This document shows, one piece after another, positions 1 to 10,578 of a stretch of 64,000 nucleotides of DNA (within the stretch, counting starts at the first letter, position 1; each line of letters opens with the position of its first letter). The stretch comes from Hyaloperonospora brassicae (Eukaryota; Oomycota; Peronosporomycetes; Peronosporales; Peronosporaceae), in NCBI GenBank assembly GCA_947650285.1, contig CANTFL010000057.1:62001-126000 (forward strand). Direction: 5' to 3'. The notes beneath the pieces were generated by a model. The model searched no databases and was not told the DNA's origin. It was given only the letters and a program-made list of their open reading frames with translations. Both the position numbers and the translations under genes were made by a program.

Positions 1-1666
1 CACAATTTTAGCGTGTAGCTGTCATCTTGGCCGAGCTCAATAATTCGGGTGAGACGGAGCCGTATTCCACTGGCGCGTACACAATGCTAAGTAAGATGCT
101 GAAGTTAGGACGTGAGGTAACATGAGATGACGTAGAGACAAATAATATTGAAGGAGACAACAGTGGAGATCTGATGAACATGTGCTCATGCTTGCGAACA
201 CGCAAAATTAGTTGCACCATAACAAACAACCGATTCTACTGGAATATTTTGGTCGTCACAAGTAAGTACTTGCTCATTGTAGTAATTAATGCCGGTGCTG
301 ATGTGTAAATTGTGGTATAGATGCTGTAAATTGTATTCAGTAGTCGCCAATCGTACTGTAATATACCTACCTACCGCCTACAGTAATGTATGAATGTTGT
401 AAAGGTAGACGCACTATTTCTTCTTAAGTATAGGACATGAGGCTTATAAGAGATGCAGCTCGGTCCACTTGGTCCACTCCGGACATGAGATTCTTCATGT
501 ACTGCTACATGATTACGCCATACATTCTCAATGAAGTCGTTTTGCACGCGGTACATTTTAGTACGAGGCTCGCATCGTGGAGTTCTTCTAACATGTGGCA
601 AAGGTACCGGCGTGTCAGCAACATCCATGTTGTAAATCTGTCTGATCAACTGAGACAAAGACGAATCCTGCACCTTCCAAATCCTCGAAAATGCTCTTTT
701 CGTAAATTTGCTACGAGACTTCTAGAGTTATTGGGCATGATGCCGATAAGTAAGCATGCGATTAATTCATATTTGAATGGTCACTTCACAAGTATACATT
801 AGTGGCGCATTTGTTATGTTGACTTTAAATCGTTGTGATTTTTTGCATTTTATTTTTTGTATTTTGTCCTAGTTTTATACGCATCTCGCACATTTTTTAC
901 ATGCAGCTTTCCGGTTGCTGACGCGCTTTTGACTTGCTTGCCAATCGTCGCTATGACTTCAAGACCAAGCGACGAATGTTAGTATCGCAAGACAACCACA
1001 TGAGCAAATTTGCGACAACCACATGAGGTAATTTGCTGATAAATAAGTAGAGCACATAACCAAGTAGAATAACAACGGAGGACGGGTTTCCCTTGTTTTT
1101 CTCTCCGAGTTGTGGCAAAAACCAAATTAGCATATTTAAACCGATTTGGTTTAAGTACAAAAATCAATCATTCACAATTATTCAGTGCATTTTATCCTTT
1201 GCAAAATCAGTGCATTTTGCGCTCGTATTGGATGCTCCAGCCGTCCAACGTCACCCGCTGTTTTTACAATAGAAATAGGGGTAGGAGTGTCCCACTCATA
1301 TTTCCACACGATCATTATTTCTCATACTGGAGAAGCGCCTCAGGGGTTGAGACACGACACTTCTACTCGCACGCTCACACTCACACGTAGCGACGAAGAG
1401 CTCAGTCGTCGACACACACACACACACACTGCGTCGTCTGCGAAGCGGTTGACGAGGAGAGTCCTCACACGCAAATCAGAGTGCGACTGAAGGAGCGGCA
1501 GAGGTACGCGAGCGAACGCTGAGCATTTTCCGCCTACCGTTTCTACTTGCGATAGTATCAGAATAAAGAGACCTGACGTGTTCATTGGCTGCATTGCGAT
1601 TCCTTGGCCAGAGTCGGGTGATATTACATTTGACAGTTGCAGTAAAGCTCTCTCGCAGTGATCACG
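1..1666. other. upstream non-coding region, no supported gene
   Basis: Nothing here reads as a confident gene. Open frames at 371-673 (minus) and 437-802 (plus) overlap each other and show no known domain. A CA/CT-type simple repeat lies near 1366-1431, about 240 bp before the phosphatase start, so the last few hundred bases probably include the promoter and 5' UTR of the gene at 1667. Confidence 0.5.
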
Positions 1667-4660
1667 ATGGCAAGCAAGCGGGACAGCGATTTGTACGTGA
1701 CTGTGTCGAGAGACACATGTCGAGACAGCAGCGGGTATGACGACGTGGCCAAGAGGTCGAGCGCGTCACGTGCAAAGCACGAGCAAAGGGGCGATACTGA
1801 GTCCACGAACGTGCTGTGCTCGAGCCCGAAGGAGGTCGTGTCGCCGACGTCGTCCAGTAGCAACGGCTCTAGTGTCGAGCTGAGTGCAGAAGCAGAGTAC
1901 GACGCGGGACATGAGGCCGGAGACAGAAAAGCGCTCGCGGCGATTGTGCCCACGTCAGCTACAGCGACCGAAACCGACTCGGACGTAGAAGAAGGGCGTA
2001 GTGATTTCGATAAGGAGAAGGAGCGTGTGGCTCAACGTTCGGAGCACGTGGGGGATCAACGAGGTGTCGATGACGCCAATAGGGAAGAGATGAAGAGTGA
2101 AGAGTGCAACGAGCTGCAATGTCCTGGCTCAGCGACAAAGAAACTTCAGGAACGGTTTGACCTGGCGACGGCACTGGACTTTGAAACGGACACGAATGAA
2201 GCGATGGACATTGATCCGCCGAGTGTCACTCGGCAGACATCGAGTAGTTTTTCAGATCTGGGCGACTTTGATGATTATCCGTTCACGGACGCGATAGCAA
2301 TACCAAGCAATGGAGGTACGGGCAGTGTGGAGAGCGGCAGCAATGCCGGCACCCCCAATACATTTTACTCGGTTTACGACAATGAGGCATTTCGCTTCAC
2401 ACATGCAAGTGTGAGCCACTGCGGCTATGGCAGCTACGATGCGATCAGTAAGATTTCTGGCTCATACTCGAATAGTCCAGCGAGAAGCGTGCGAAGTGCA
2501 AATTCACCATCAATGCTGCGTCTGGAGAATTGTGGCTACAATGGCGGTAGTATCACGCCGACGTTCCAGTTGACACAGCCTGCAGATGAGTCGCATGCAC
2601 TGATTGGCGATATCTACCCAGTTGCTGGGGAGATAGTGCGTCTGCAAGTCGACAATGCAGCATACATCATATTTTACAAGAGCGAAGATAGCGGCGAAGA
2701 GCAGAGCATGAAACATGACATGCTTGCCATGTCCTCCTCGTCCGACGACGACGGCGATGTGACTGAGTGGGGCGAGGACGCAGGTGGACGAGTCGCCCCG
2801 CCTCGTTCGTACGCGTCGCTAGGTGCTGCTGGTCACAAGGTGCAAACGGACAACTGTTTTACGCGGGACTACCATCACCCGACCCGGTCTTTGGGGAGAG
2901 GCCTGTTTCGTGCTTCCACGAGCGTCGGCAATGGTTTTCTAAAAGGCGCAGCTGGTCTGGTGAACAAGACGTATCAAGGCGGAGCAAACGGTGGCGTATT
3001 TGGCTTTGCGAAAGGTCTAGGCATGGGCATGTTGGGCCTGGGTACACACACAGTAAAAGGCGCATTTCGTGGAGTAGGGCAAGTGACGCATTTGGTTGGT
3101 GAAATGGTGCTGGGGACAGCGCCGCATTTTAGTATTGATGGGACGCTGGTGCTGACGAATTACCGTATCATTTGGCAAGCGCTTAGCACAAAAGATGCGA
3201 TGGAAATTCGTTTGGCATCGATTTTGTCTGCGGAAAGCTCGACGACAGCGCCCCATATTGCGAATATCGAAGGCAAACACCTCCTTCGCGCTTCATTGGC
3301 ATTCCAAGACGAGACTACGTGCTCAGACTTCTTGAGCTGCATTTGGGAGCTCTACTCGATGGGTGTATCGCCGCCCCACTATCTGTTTGCTCACGTGCAC
3401 TACCAGGCACTGCGACATAAGGAACAGGCGAAGACGCCGAGCAAAACAGGGATCAAGACGCCGACCGACTCGCTCTACGATGCAGAGAAAGACTACCGAC
3501 GGCTGAAGCTGCTGGACGAAGACAGCTGGATGCGGTTGTATGATAACTCGGACTATATCATGTTTCCGTCATACCCAGACACGTTTGTGGTTCCATCGGT
3601 GTTGGATGACGACGACCTGCGTGAGCTGAGCACGTATCGAAGCGCCAGTCGCATTCCTGCGGTAGTATGGCGTCATCCGCACACGCGGGCGCTCGTGTGC
3701 CGGTGTGCCCAGCCTTGTACAGGGTTGAGTGGATATATCGTGGAAGCCGATCGAAAGTTGGTGCTAGCGCTGCAACGTGCAACGAGTGTGCACGGCGATG
3801 CAAAGTTTCATTTTTTCGACGCACGAAGCCAAATGGCGGCAGCAGCGAACTCCGCGCAAGGCAAGGGCACCGAAGACCCACGAAACTATCCGAACACCGA
3901 GCTCCATTTTTGTGACATTGCGAACATTCATGCTGTGCGCTCATCGTATGCATCGCTAGCATCGGTGTGCCAGCCTGGACAAGAGCGTGAGAGCACTGGA
4001 TGGTTATTTCAGCTGCGAAACACGTTTTGGTTTTTGCACTTGTCCAGTATTCTCTCCACGTCGCAGGAAATCTGCCGCTGTCTTTGCCAGAGCGAGTCTG
4101 TGATGATCCACTGCAGTGACGGATGGGACCGTACTCCACAATTGACGGCCATGGTACAGCTCCTGCTCGATCCGTACTACCGGACAGTTGCTGGGCTGAT
4201 GCAGCTGATTGAAAAGGAGTGGTGCTCTTTTGGGCACCTTTTTCGGTTCAGGTACTCCCAAGGCGAAGGACCCGGCCACCAGGAGCTCGAGGAACAGTCT
4301 CCTGTGTTTATCCAGTGGCTGGATGCATTGTGGCAGGTTTGGCGCCAACAGCCATGGGCTTTTGAGTTTAGCGAGTCCCTTCTCGCAGTACTTTACGAAC
4401 ACGTTTTCTCTGGTCTCTACGGCAACTTTTTCTACAACAACCAGCGACAACGAAAGCACGAAGAGGCGATTGCACCGACGTGGTCGCTGTGGTACGTCTT
4501 GCTGGGGCACATGGACAAGTATCTGAATGCGGAATACGACAGCGCGAAGAACTTTAACAGCATCGGGTTGATGCTTCCATTTTCATCTGAGGAGAATGAT
4601 TTGGTGATGTGGGAAAACCACTTTGTTTATGCTGACCCTGTCTGCCGGAAGTACGAGTGA
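1667..4660 (+). CDS. myotubularin-family phosphoinositide phosphatase
   Basis: A single-exon protein of 997 residues. The family removes the D3 phosphate from PI3P and PI(3,5)P2 on endosomal membranes. The PTP signature CSDGWDRT is visible with the catalytic Cys at about residue 816 and the Arg at 822 (CX5R intact), so the enzyme should be active. A GRAM/PH-like segment (TLVLTNYRIIWQ) lies near residue 490. The first about 400 residues are acidic, Ser-rich and look disordered. Between them, at about residues 420-480, is a Gly-rich amphipathic stretch. The ATG at 1667 is used because the open frame before it has only a GTG, at 1658. Myotubularin signatures after the active site (Trp-rich, FNNQRQRKHEE) are present. 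The next gene (minus strand) is convergent, 740 bp away. Confidence 0.93.
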   Translation: MASKRDSDLYVTVSRDTCRDSSGYDDVAKRSSASRAKHEQRGDTESTNVLCSSPKEVVSPTSSSSNGSSVELSAEAEYDAGHEAGDRKALAAIVPTSATATETDSDVEEGRSDFDKEKERVAQRSEHVGDQRGVDDANREEMKSEECNELQCPGSATKKLQERFDLATALDFETDTNEAMDIDPPSVTRQTSSSFSDLGDFDDYPFTDAIAIPSNGGTGSVESGSNAGTPNTFYSVYDNEAFRFTHASVSHCGYGSYDAISKISGSYSNSPARSVRSANSPSMLRLENCGYNGGSITPTFQLTQPADESHALIGDIYPVAGEIVRLQVDNAAYIIFYKSEDSGEEQSMKHDMLAMSSSSDDDGDVTEWGEDAGGRVAPPRSYASLGAAGHKVQTDNCFTRDYHHPTRSLGRGLFRASTSVGNGFLKGAAGLVNKTYQGGANGGVFGFAKGLGMGMLGLGTHTVKGAFRGVGQVTHLVGEMVLGTAPHFSIDGTLVLTNYRIIWQALSTKDAMEIRLASILSAESSTTAPHIANIEGKHLLRASLAFQDETTCSDFLSCIWELYSMGVSPPHYLFAHVHYQALRHKEQAKTPSKTGIKTPTDSLYDAEKDYRRLKLLDEDSWMRLYDNSDYIMFPSYPDTFVVPSVLDDDDLRELSTYRSASRIPAVVWRHPHTRALVCRCAQPCTGLSGYIVEADRKLVLALQRATSVHGDAKFHFFDARSQMAAAANSAQGKGTEDPRNYPNTELHFCDIANIHAVRSSYASLASVCQPGQERESTGWLFQLRNTFWFLHLSSILSTSQEICRCLCQSESVMIHCSDGWDRTPQLTAMVQLLLDPYYRTVAGLMQLIEKEWCSFGHLFRFRYSQGEGPGHQELEEQSPVFIQWLDALWQVWRQQPWAFEFSESLLAVLYEHVFSGLYGNFFYNNQRQRKHEEAIAPTWSLWYVLLGHMDKYLNAEYDSAKNFNSIGLMLPFSSEENDLVMWENHFVYADPVCRKYE

Positions 4661-5399
4661 GGCCGACGTCAGCACAAGCAATGCCGTGTCGAACATGCTA
4701 CGGAAGTGCATTCGTGCCCATTTGCAGGCCGGACTAGTTTGCGTACAAGTATGGACTGCATTTGTCCTGCCTGTTGGATATGTGAGTGTTCTCAAGCAAG
4801 CATCATGTCGAGAAATTCGAGAACTGGAAACCCGAGCTTGTCTTCCAAAAGGTGCTTGTCACTGCAGAGCATTGGTTATGGACTGGTCGTGCTAGAAAGC
4901 TAGTACATGTGGCGTACATGAATTCCGTCGGAGAGCCATGCTGGTGTCGAGATGGATGCGATGAAGTCTGGCGAAGTTGATGCACGTCACTGGCTTTTGT
5001 CACGCTGGCAGAGACAGCGCTGTTTTGTTGTAGTGCTGGCAAATATAATTAGGTAGAGTAGGTCACAGTAGATTTAGCAACGTAGGTAAGACAGGAGGAG
5101 CTGTTAGTGTGCGAAACATAGCAATACAAGACCTGGCTGCGGTACAGCTGCCGATGAGCGATCGACTTGGGGTCCCCGTGGATGTAGCTGCTGGCCAGTG
5201 CTGTTTGGTCGGTCGCGGCTGTTGCTGACCTGACGAAGCACAGACTCATGGAAAGTTTGACTCGGCTGCTGGACATCGTCAGTGATATGCACAGGCAACA
5301 GCTGAAACTGTGGTGCATCGGGCTCATGGTCGCTGCCAGAGCTGTCGCCTGGCTGGCTCGAAGCTGCTGTGCTCAACACGACATACTCCAAAGTCAGTG
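4661..5399. other. intergenic region between convergent genes
   Basis: The interval separates the 3' ends of the phosphatase gene and the minus-strand gene ending at 5400. Only short overlapping open frames occur. It presumably holds both 3' UTRs. Confidence 0.5.
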
Positions 5400-6641
5400 T
5401 CAACTGCGGTGATCGAAACAACTCGACAGCGTACCCGGTACTTCCGGTACGTCTCTTTCGCGCTCTTTCTCCCATTGAACAATGTCTGCGGCGGCGAGTA
5501 GCTCTTGTGAAAAAGAGATGACTGTAGGCGGCCGATTGTCAACTGCCGGTGACTCGCGTCGATGATGAGAGCTCTGATACGTGTCGCCACACTCTTCGTC
5601 AGGAGCTATTTGAGTCGCAGGTAGCTGCTGCTGCTGCTCAAGTGCTGCTTCAGCCATGTGCTCGTTTTCCCACTGGACAATCTCGGCAGCCGCCTCGAGA
5701 TCGTCCCAGAACGACTCTGGTCGAGCGTGTTTCGTCTCATCAACTGAGCCTGTCCGAGCGCATCTCTCTTCAATGACAACGCACTGCGTCGGAGCTTTTG
5801 GATGCCCAGCAGGTCGACTGGAGCCCAGTCTCGAGACCTGTCCTGGCACCAGATGCTGCTGCTCTTGTTTCGGGGCAGTCGCTTGACGCATCTGACGAAG
5901 TCCCTCGTCAAAAGGACGGGATGGTTCGATCACAGCTGGAGACGGATGCACATGCGGTCGAGCAGCTTGCTGGACCCGCCGACGTCTTGCCAGTGCTTCT
6001 TGCCTTCTCGTCTCAATGAGCTGTTGCTGCTCCTTTGTCAGCTTCACCGGTGAGTCGAGAGCTACGACCGCTGTGCTTTCTGGTCTGCAGTCCCGCGTTC
6101 CAGACCCTGCGGTGGTTTGATGCGCTGCAGGCGCAGGCAAAGGTCGACGTGCACTTGTCGCTGGGCCCGACGGCAGGTACCCGTTCTTGATGAGGATCTC
6201 GTGCGCAATCTCCAGCGGCGTCTTCTTGGGCCCGTCCAGCGTCGCCACGTCTGGAACCGCACGAACACACACTCGAGCGACTATGAGTGTCCGTGCAAAC
6301 GTGTACAAAGGGGACAACAAGTGAGCGACGAGACGTACACGTCTTGGCCTTTGTCACGATCTTCTTGCCGTACAGCCGCTCAATCTGCAAGACCACGGGA
6401 CAAGTGGTAAGGGTCAACACGTGCGTCTATTGAAAAGGGAGTTGCCCTGCGATCGTCTCCTCTGGACCTCGTTCCACCGGCCCGCCTTTGCCAGCTCCCG
6501 CACGTGCTTCCGCTTGGCAGCGACCGTCAGCTTCTTCTTCTTCGCTGCTGCTGCTGCTGCCGTCGCTGTCGGCTTCTTCGTGGCTCCTTCCGGCCCATGG
6601 ACAGCTCGTTTCCGTCGTGGCGCGCCCTTTGCGGTCGTCAT
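5400..6641 (-). CDS. unknown protein with basic N-terminus and two IVQWE motifs
   Basis: Predicted exons on the minus strand are 6641-6468, 6384-6339 and 6250-5400, giving 356 residues. The second intron has a strong GTACGT donor and the phases agree at both junctions (0, then 1). The first donor (gag|gtc) is weaker, so that junction is less sure. The N-terminus is Lys/Arg/Ala-rich, followed by a conserved-looking helix (AAKRKHVRELAKAGRWNE) and the block IERLYGKKIVTKAKT. A Pro/Gln-rich middle follows. The C-terminal part carries two similar motifs, AAAEIVQWENE and AAADIVQWEKE, about 65 residues apart. I do not recognise the family. The gene starts about 106 bp after the rhodanese gene's stop on the same strand. 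Confidence 0.7.
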
Positions 6642-6747
6642 GGCCAATTCCGCACTGACGGCAGTCAAGTTGAAGTGGCCCTTTTTTCGCACACGTTGAA
6701 GTGCGTGGTGAGATGGCTACATTTTGACTGGCGACAATCGGTTCGTG

Positions 6748-8098
6748 CTACGCGGCTGTAGGTGCCGGCAGCAACTCGTCGCTCCAGAAGCCCCAGCAGT
6801 TGCCCACACAAGTGGCCAGCCCACAGGTCCGACAGTGGATGGGGCGCGGATCGAGCGCCCAGACGGCCGCTGCAGCGTCCGGGTCGGTATCAATCGCCTC
6901 CACGCGCGCCTTGATTTTGTTCAGCTGATTGCGGATCGAGCGCCGTTTGTTCTTGCTACTGCTCGTGTCCGCAAGGAGTGCTGCAAGGATTGCGTCCAGA
7001 GCCTTCTGCTGCTCTAGTAGCTCAGAGCGCGGCACGTACTGCAGGAACGTGACGTAACAGTGCTTGAGGTACTGGTGGTCCGTGCAGTGCACCTCACCAT
7101 GACGAGCGTCGAAGCAGCTGTCGCACACGAGCACGAGGTCCCGACACACAGTGCACACCTTCCGTCCGCTGAATTCGTCGTACGGCGTCTGGCACTCAAT
7201 GCACTTCCCGACAACTTCGTTGCAATTCTGTGCTGCCATGAGAACCCTATTGCGCACAATCACAACACGTTCCAGACATGAGCAATCACCAGTAGCCCCA
7301 CAGCCACAGCCATCACGTGACGCACCGCTTGTCGAACACAAAGTTTTTGCCCCGAAAGAACCCGCCGTCTTGATACGTCTCGAGATACTTGTGAATGCCG
7401 CCTTTGAGGTGGTGTACGTCAGTGACGCCTCGACTACGTAAGAAGTTGGACGCCTTCTCACACCGGATCCCACCCGTGCAGTACATGAGCACCTTCTTGT
7501 CTTTCATCTCGTCCACTCGGTTCTGCAGAAACGCGTAGTACTCGGAAAAGTTCTTCACTTTCGGGTCCACAGCGTTCTCAAAGTGGCCCACGAGAAACTC
7601 CTTGTGGGCCCGAACGTCCAGCACCACTGTGTCCTGCTTCTCCTTGTCTGCCTCTTGCAGTGCCGCGTGGAACTCCTGTGGCGTCAAGTACCCGCGGTCT
7701 CGATCCGATGCGGACATATCGGGCCGAGCGACGATGCCGCCAGTCGACACGATCTCCTTGACGTGCTTGACGAGGAGCCCTGCAAACGGCGGCTGCTCGT
7801 TCCAATAGAGACTGTGCTTGAAGTCCTCTGTGCGCATCGACAGAACGTCGTGCGTGCACAAGAAAGCAATGTACTCGTCGATAGCTGCACGCGTCGGACT
7901 CGAGAGCGTGGCGTTGATCCCCTCGACGCTGATGAGGATACGACCGACGAGTCCCAGACGCTTGCACAGCTGCTCCTGTTCCTGCTTGAGCTCGAGTGGA
8001 CGCTCTACTTCGACGTACTTGTAAAAGAGGATCACGGCCTGACTGGCGCGCTCGGAAGTCGTCATCGCCATCGTCGAGGTCGTTGTTATTGTACCCAT
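6748..8098 (-). CDS. TSTD2/TrhO-like rhodanese-domain tRNA uridine-modifying protein
   Basis: Two exons, 8098-7326 and 7246-6748, give 423 residues. The 79 bp intron (GTGCGT...AATAG, phase 2) makes the FDKR to VLMAAQ join that fits the family. The N-terminal half matches the acylphosphatase-like TrhO/YceA domain (ISVEGINATLS), followed by a rhodanese domain with active-site loop CTGGIRC and the GGIHKYLETY signature. The C-terminal exon is Cys-rich (CIECQTPY, CTVCRDLVLVCDSC, CRTCGLATC), as in eukaryotic TSTD2, and probably binds zinc. Bacterial TrhO hydroxylates U34 of tRNA to ho5U; the same role here is inference. The start is the first in-frame ATG after the divergent promoter; 8071 and 8065 are alternatives. 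It is head-to-head with the DONSON-like gene. Confidence 0.88.
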
Positions 8099-8144
8099 CT
8101 TGATGTGGATGGCTGAAAACAAGTCGCACGTTGCAGTGCGTACT

Positions 8145-8236
8145 GCCTGTGAAAACCGATACCGACGCACCGCTCGCCATGGTCGCCGACCACATGTCGC
8201 TGATGTTGTAGGGCATTTTGCCTGTGAAAACGGATA
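8145..8236. promoter_or_regulatory. duplicated promoter motif CCTGTGAAAACSGATA between divergent genes
   Basis: GCCTGTGAAAACCGATA at 8145-8161 and GCCTGTGAAAACGGATA at 8220-8236 are direct repeats 75 bp apart, lying in the about 200 bp between the rhodanese start (8098, minus) and the DONSON-like start (8300, plus). A near copy occurs at 53702-53717 in another divergent promoter. A protein-binding or core-promoter role is inferred from position only. Confidence 0.5.
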
Positions 8237-8299
8237 CAGACGTGTCGCGCACAGTGCTGGCCAATGACATGCGTTGAAGACGCGAAGAGCTCTTTTGCA

Positions 8300-10578
8300 A
8301 TGGCGACAACGGCAGGCGACGCTACGCTGGCGCCGCACGAGGAGCCAGCGACGAAGACGCCGAGTTCGGGTGCGCGCAATGCGGACACGACGAAGAAGAG
8401 GCTCTTGCCGATGGAGCTGCGGGTACGCGATCATGTGCAGAGTGATTCGACTGCTGAAAGATCACTCGGACTGACAACAACAACAACAACAACAACACTG
8501 GCACTTGTTTCTAGAAACAACGTCGGGCGGCAAAGCTGCAAGTCATAGACGAGCAAAAGACGCGGATGCATGTGGACTCACTTCAGACTGCAACACGATC
8601 TACGAAGTGGGTCATTACATCTGTATGAAGTCGATGCGTCTGTTGGTGGCATGTAGCTAATCTGCTAGTACAGTGACAGCTTGACGCCAGCAAAGAAAGC
8701 GCGAGCAGAAGCAGAAAGTGGCTCGGACGTGCACGTCGATAGTGCAACGTCGATAGCAGCGGCGTCTGTGGAGTTGCCGTCGGCGGCAGCAAATACGTCG
8801 TGTCGGTCGACTTGTGCAGAGAAGAAGGCGTCGCGTTTAGATTCGCTGTATGCGTCTTCGTTCGTGGGAAGAAAGAGTCGACAGCTTCGTCCTGGCGCGA
8901 GTGTCCCGCACTTCTTCCATGTAAGTGGGGATCGAAGCGTGTTGAATGGCTGTGCAACTCACTGTGTTGTGCGAGTAGCAGGTTGCCGATTTGCCGCGAG
9001 ACGTCGTGCCGAAAACGAAAGTGTCCATTCTTACTGCGTTCCCTTATCCATTTGCCCGCGTCAAGTGAGTAGCCGGCGGTGCCTGCATTTTAATACACGC
9101 AGTGTAAGCTGACAAGCGTACGTGGCGTGTACCAGTTCGCAGCTCAAGAAACGAGCACTGGAACGATTTGTCACCGGCCGTGCAAACAGTGCCGCGCCAT
9201 CTGCTTCTCATCCCAGCAACGTCATGCGATGGCAGCAGGCACTGCATTACTTCGCACATCCTGCAGATGCATTGCCGACGTATATGCTCCTTCGCCGTGC
9301 CAGTGGTGCGAGCTCACCTGATCTATTACCACGAGGGCTCAACGGCAAGCGCCAACAAGAAGAGACGACCTTCTTTGCCGCGCGTTGGAACACATGGCAG
9401 GAAGCATTCCGTGACGTTTACATGAACTTCCGGCGGCAGGAACGCCGTGCGTCTCACGACTGCTCATTCTATCTCCGCTCGAGCGACTTTGTGGTTTATT
9501 TCCAGCACGAGCGCAGCAGGGAGGGAGCAACGAATGGTGACGAGGGTACACCGTCGATCATTAGCTTGTGCCGGCAGCATGGCGCGGAAGACGTATCCAT
9601 CGGGAACGAGGCAGGAACACAGCGCACCAAGAAGAACCTCTGCGCAGTCATGTCTCGGTCAAGTGGCAGACTTCGCAAGGTCTTGCACCATCTGAACGTT
9701 GCGTATACCATGCCATACGCCAATGCGACCGAGACGCAGCGCGAGGTGGGCGAGTTTCACATGTTGGCCGAAGAGCACGCAGCAAATTGCTCCCGCAGCA
9801 CACGAGACAGTGAAGACACGACTGTTGCGCCCATAACTCGCGCGACAGCTGTCGAGACAGTGCGTGGTGCCGACTCACTCCTGCTTTTCCACGGACACGA
9901 TGCTGTCCACGGACTCTACGAGTTCCTCATCAACCAAGCGCGTACGTGACGATCTGACCTTTGTGTTGCACGTCCGTCGAATGGTATCGCGTGTCTAATG
10001 CTCGCGACGTTCCCATTGCTGTACAAGCCATGCCAAGCCAAGACGTCCCGGAGCTGTACGCGTTGCACCCGTTTGTCCACGCATCGATCCAGAGCTTGCA
10101 GGTGACATCGTATGGTCCAGTTGGCCGCGCATCGAACAGCTCGTCGTCTTGCAAAGACCAGTCGTCAAGCCCGTCGACACTCTTCCGGACTGAGGTGTCA
10201 GGCTTCTGCTTCCCGTCGAGCATTGCACAGCTGCTCACTGTGCTGAAAGACGAGTGGGAAGCAACGCAGCCGCTTTGCGACCCGGTGGTATCACACGCGG
10301 ACGCAGGGCCCGAGCGTGGAACGTCAGCAGCGATGCAAATTGCGCTGCGCACGTACATGGAGGCGGTCGGGGGCACCGAGCGACTGAACGCTGTCCAGCT
10401 GACACGAGAGCAGGTGGCAACAACGCACGACCGACAACAACACGGGCGTGAACAGCAGCAACGCGAGCTCGAGTTTTCCAAGCGGCGCCTCGAGGCAGTC
10501 ACTCTGAAGACAATGGAAAGCCGCTACGACCTCGAGACGAGTGCTCGCGCGATCGTTGCGAGGCGTTGGGACGCATAA
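8300..10578 (+). CDS. DONSON-like DNA replication fork protein
   Basis: Five predicted exons, 8300-8422, 8669-8920, 8982-9064, 9136-9941 and 10028-10578, encode 604 residues with all phases matching. Donors are strong (GTAAGT, GTGAGT, GTACGT) and intron 4 has a CTAAT branch-like site. The protein carries DONSON-type blocks: PYPFARVN, MRWQQALHYFAHP, the WNTWQEAFRDVYMNFR helix, CSFYLRSSDFVVYFQ and a C-terminal FCFPSSIAQLLTVL segment. In animals DONSON supports CMG helicase assembly and fork stability; that role here is by homology. The first intron (246 bp, TAG acceptor) is the least certain. The start could also be the in-frame ATG at 8264, which would lie closer to the shared promoter. Confidence 0.78.

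Noticed and set aside
371..802. Two overlapping antisense frames of 100-121 codons
   Set aside because: No domain, mutually exclusive and without splice support; a decayed transposon piece is possible but cannot be shown.
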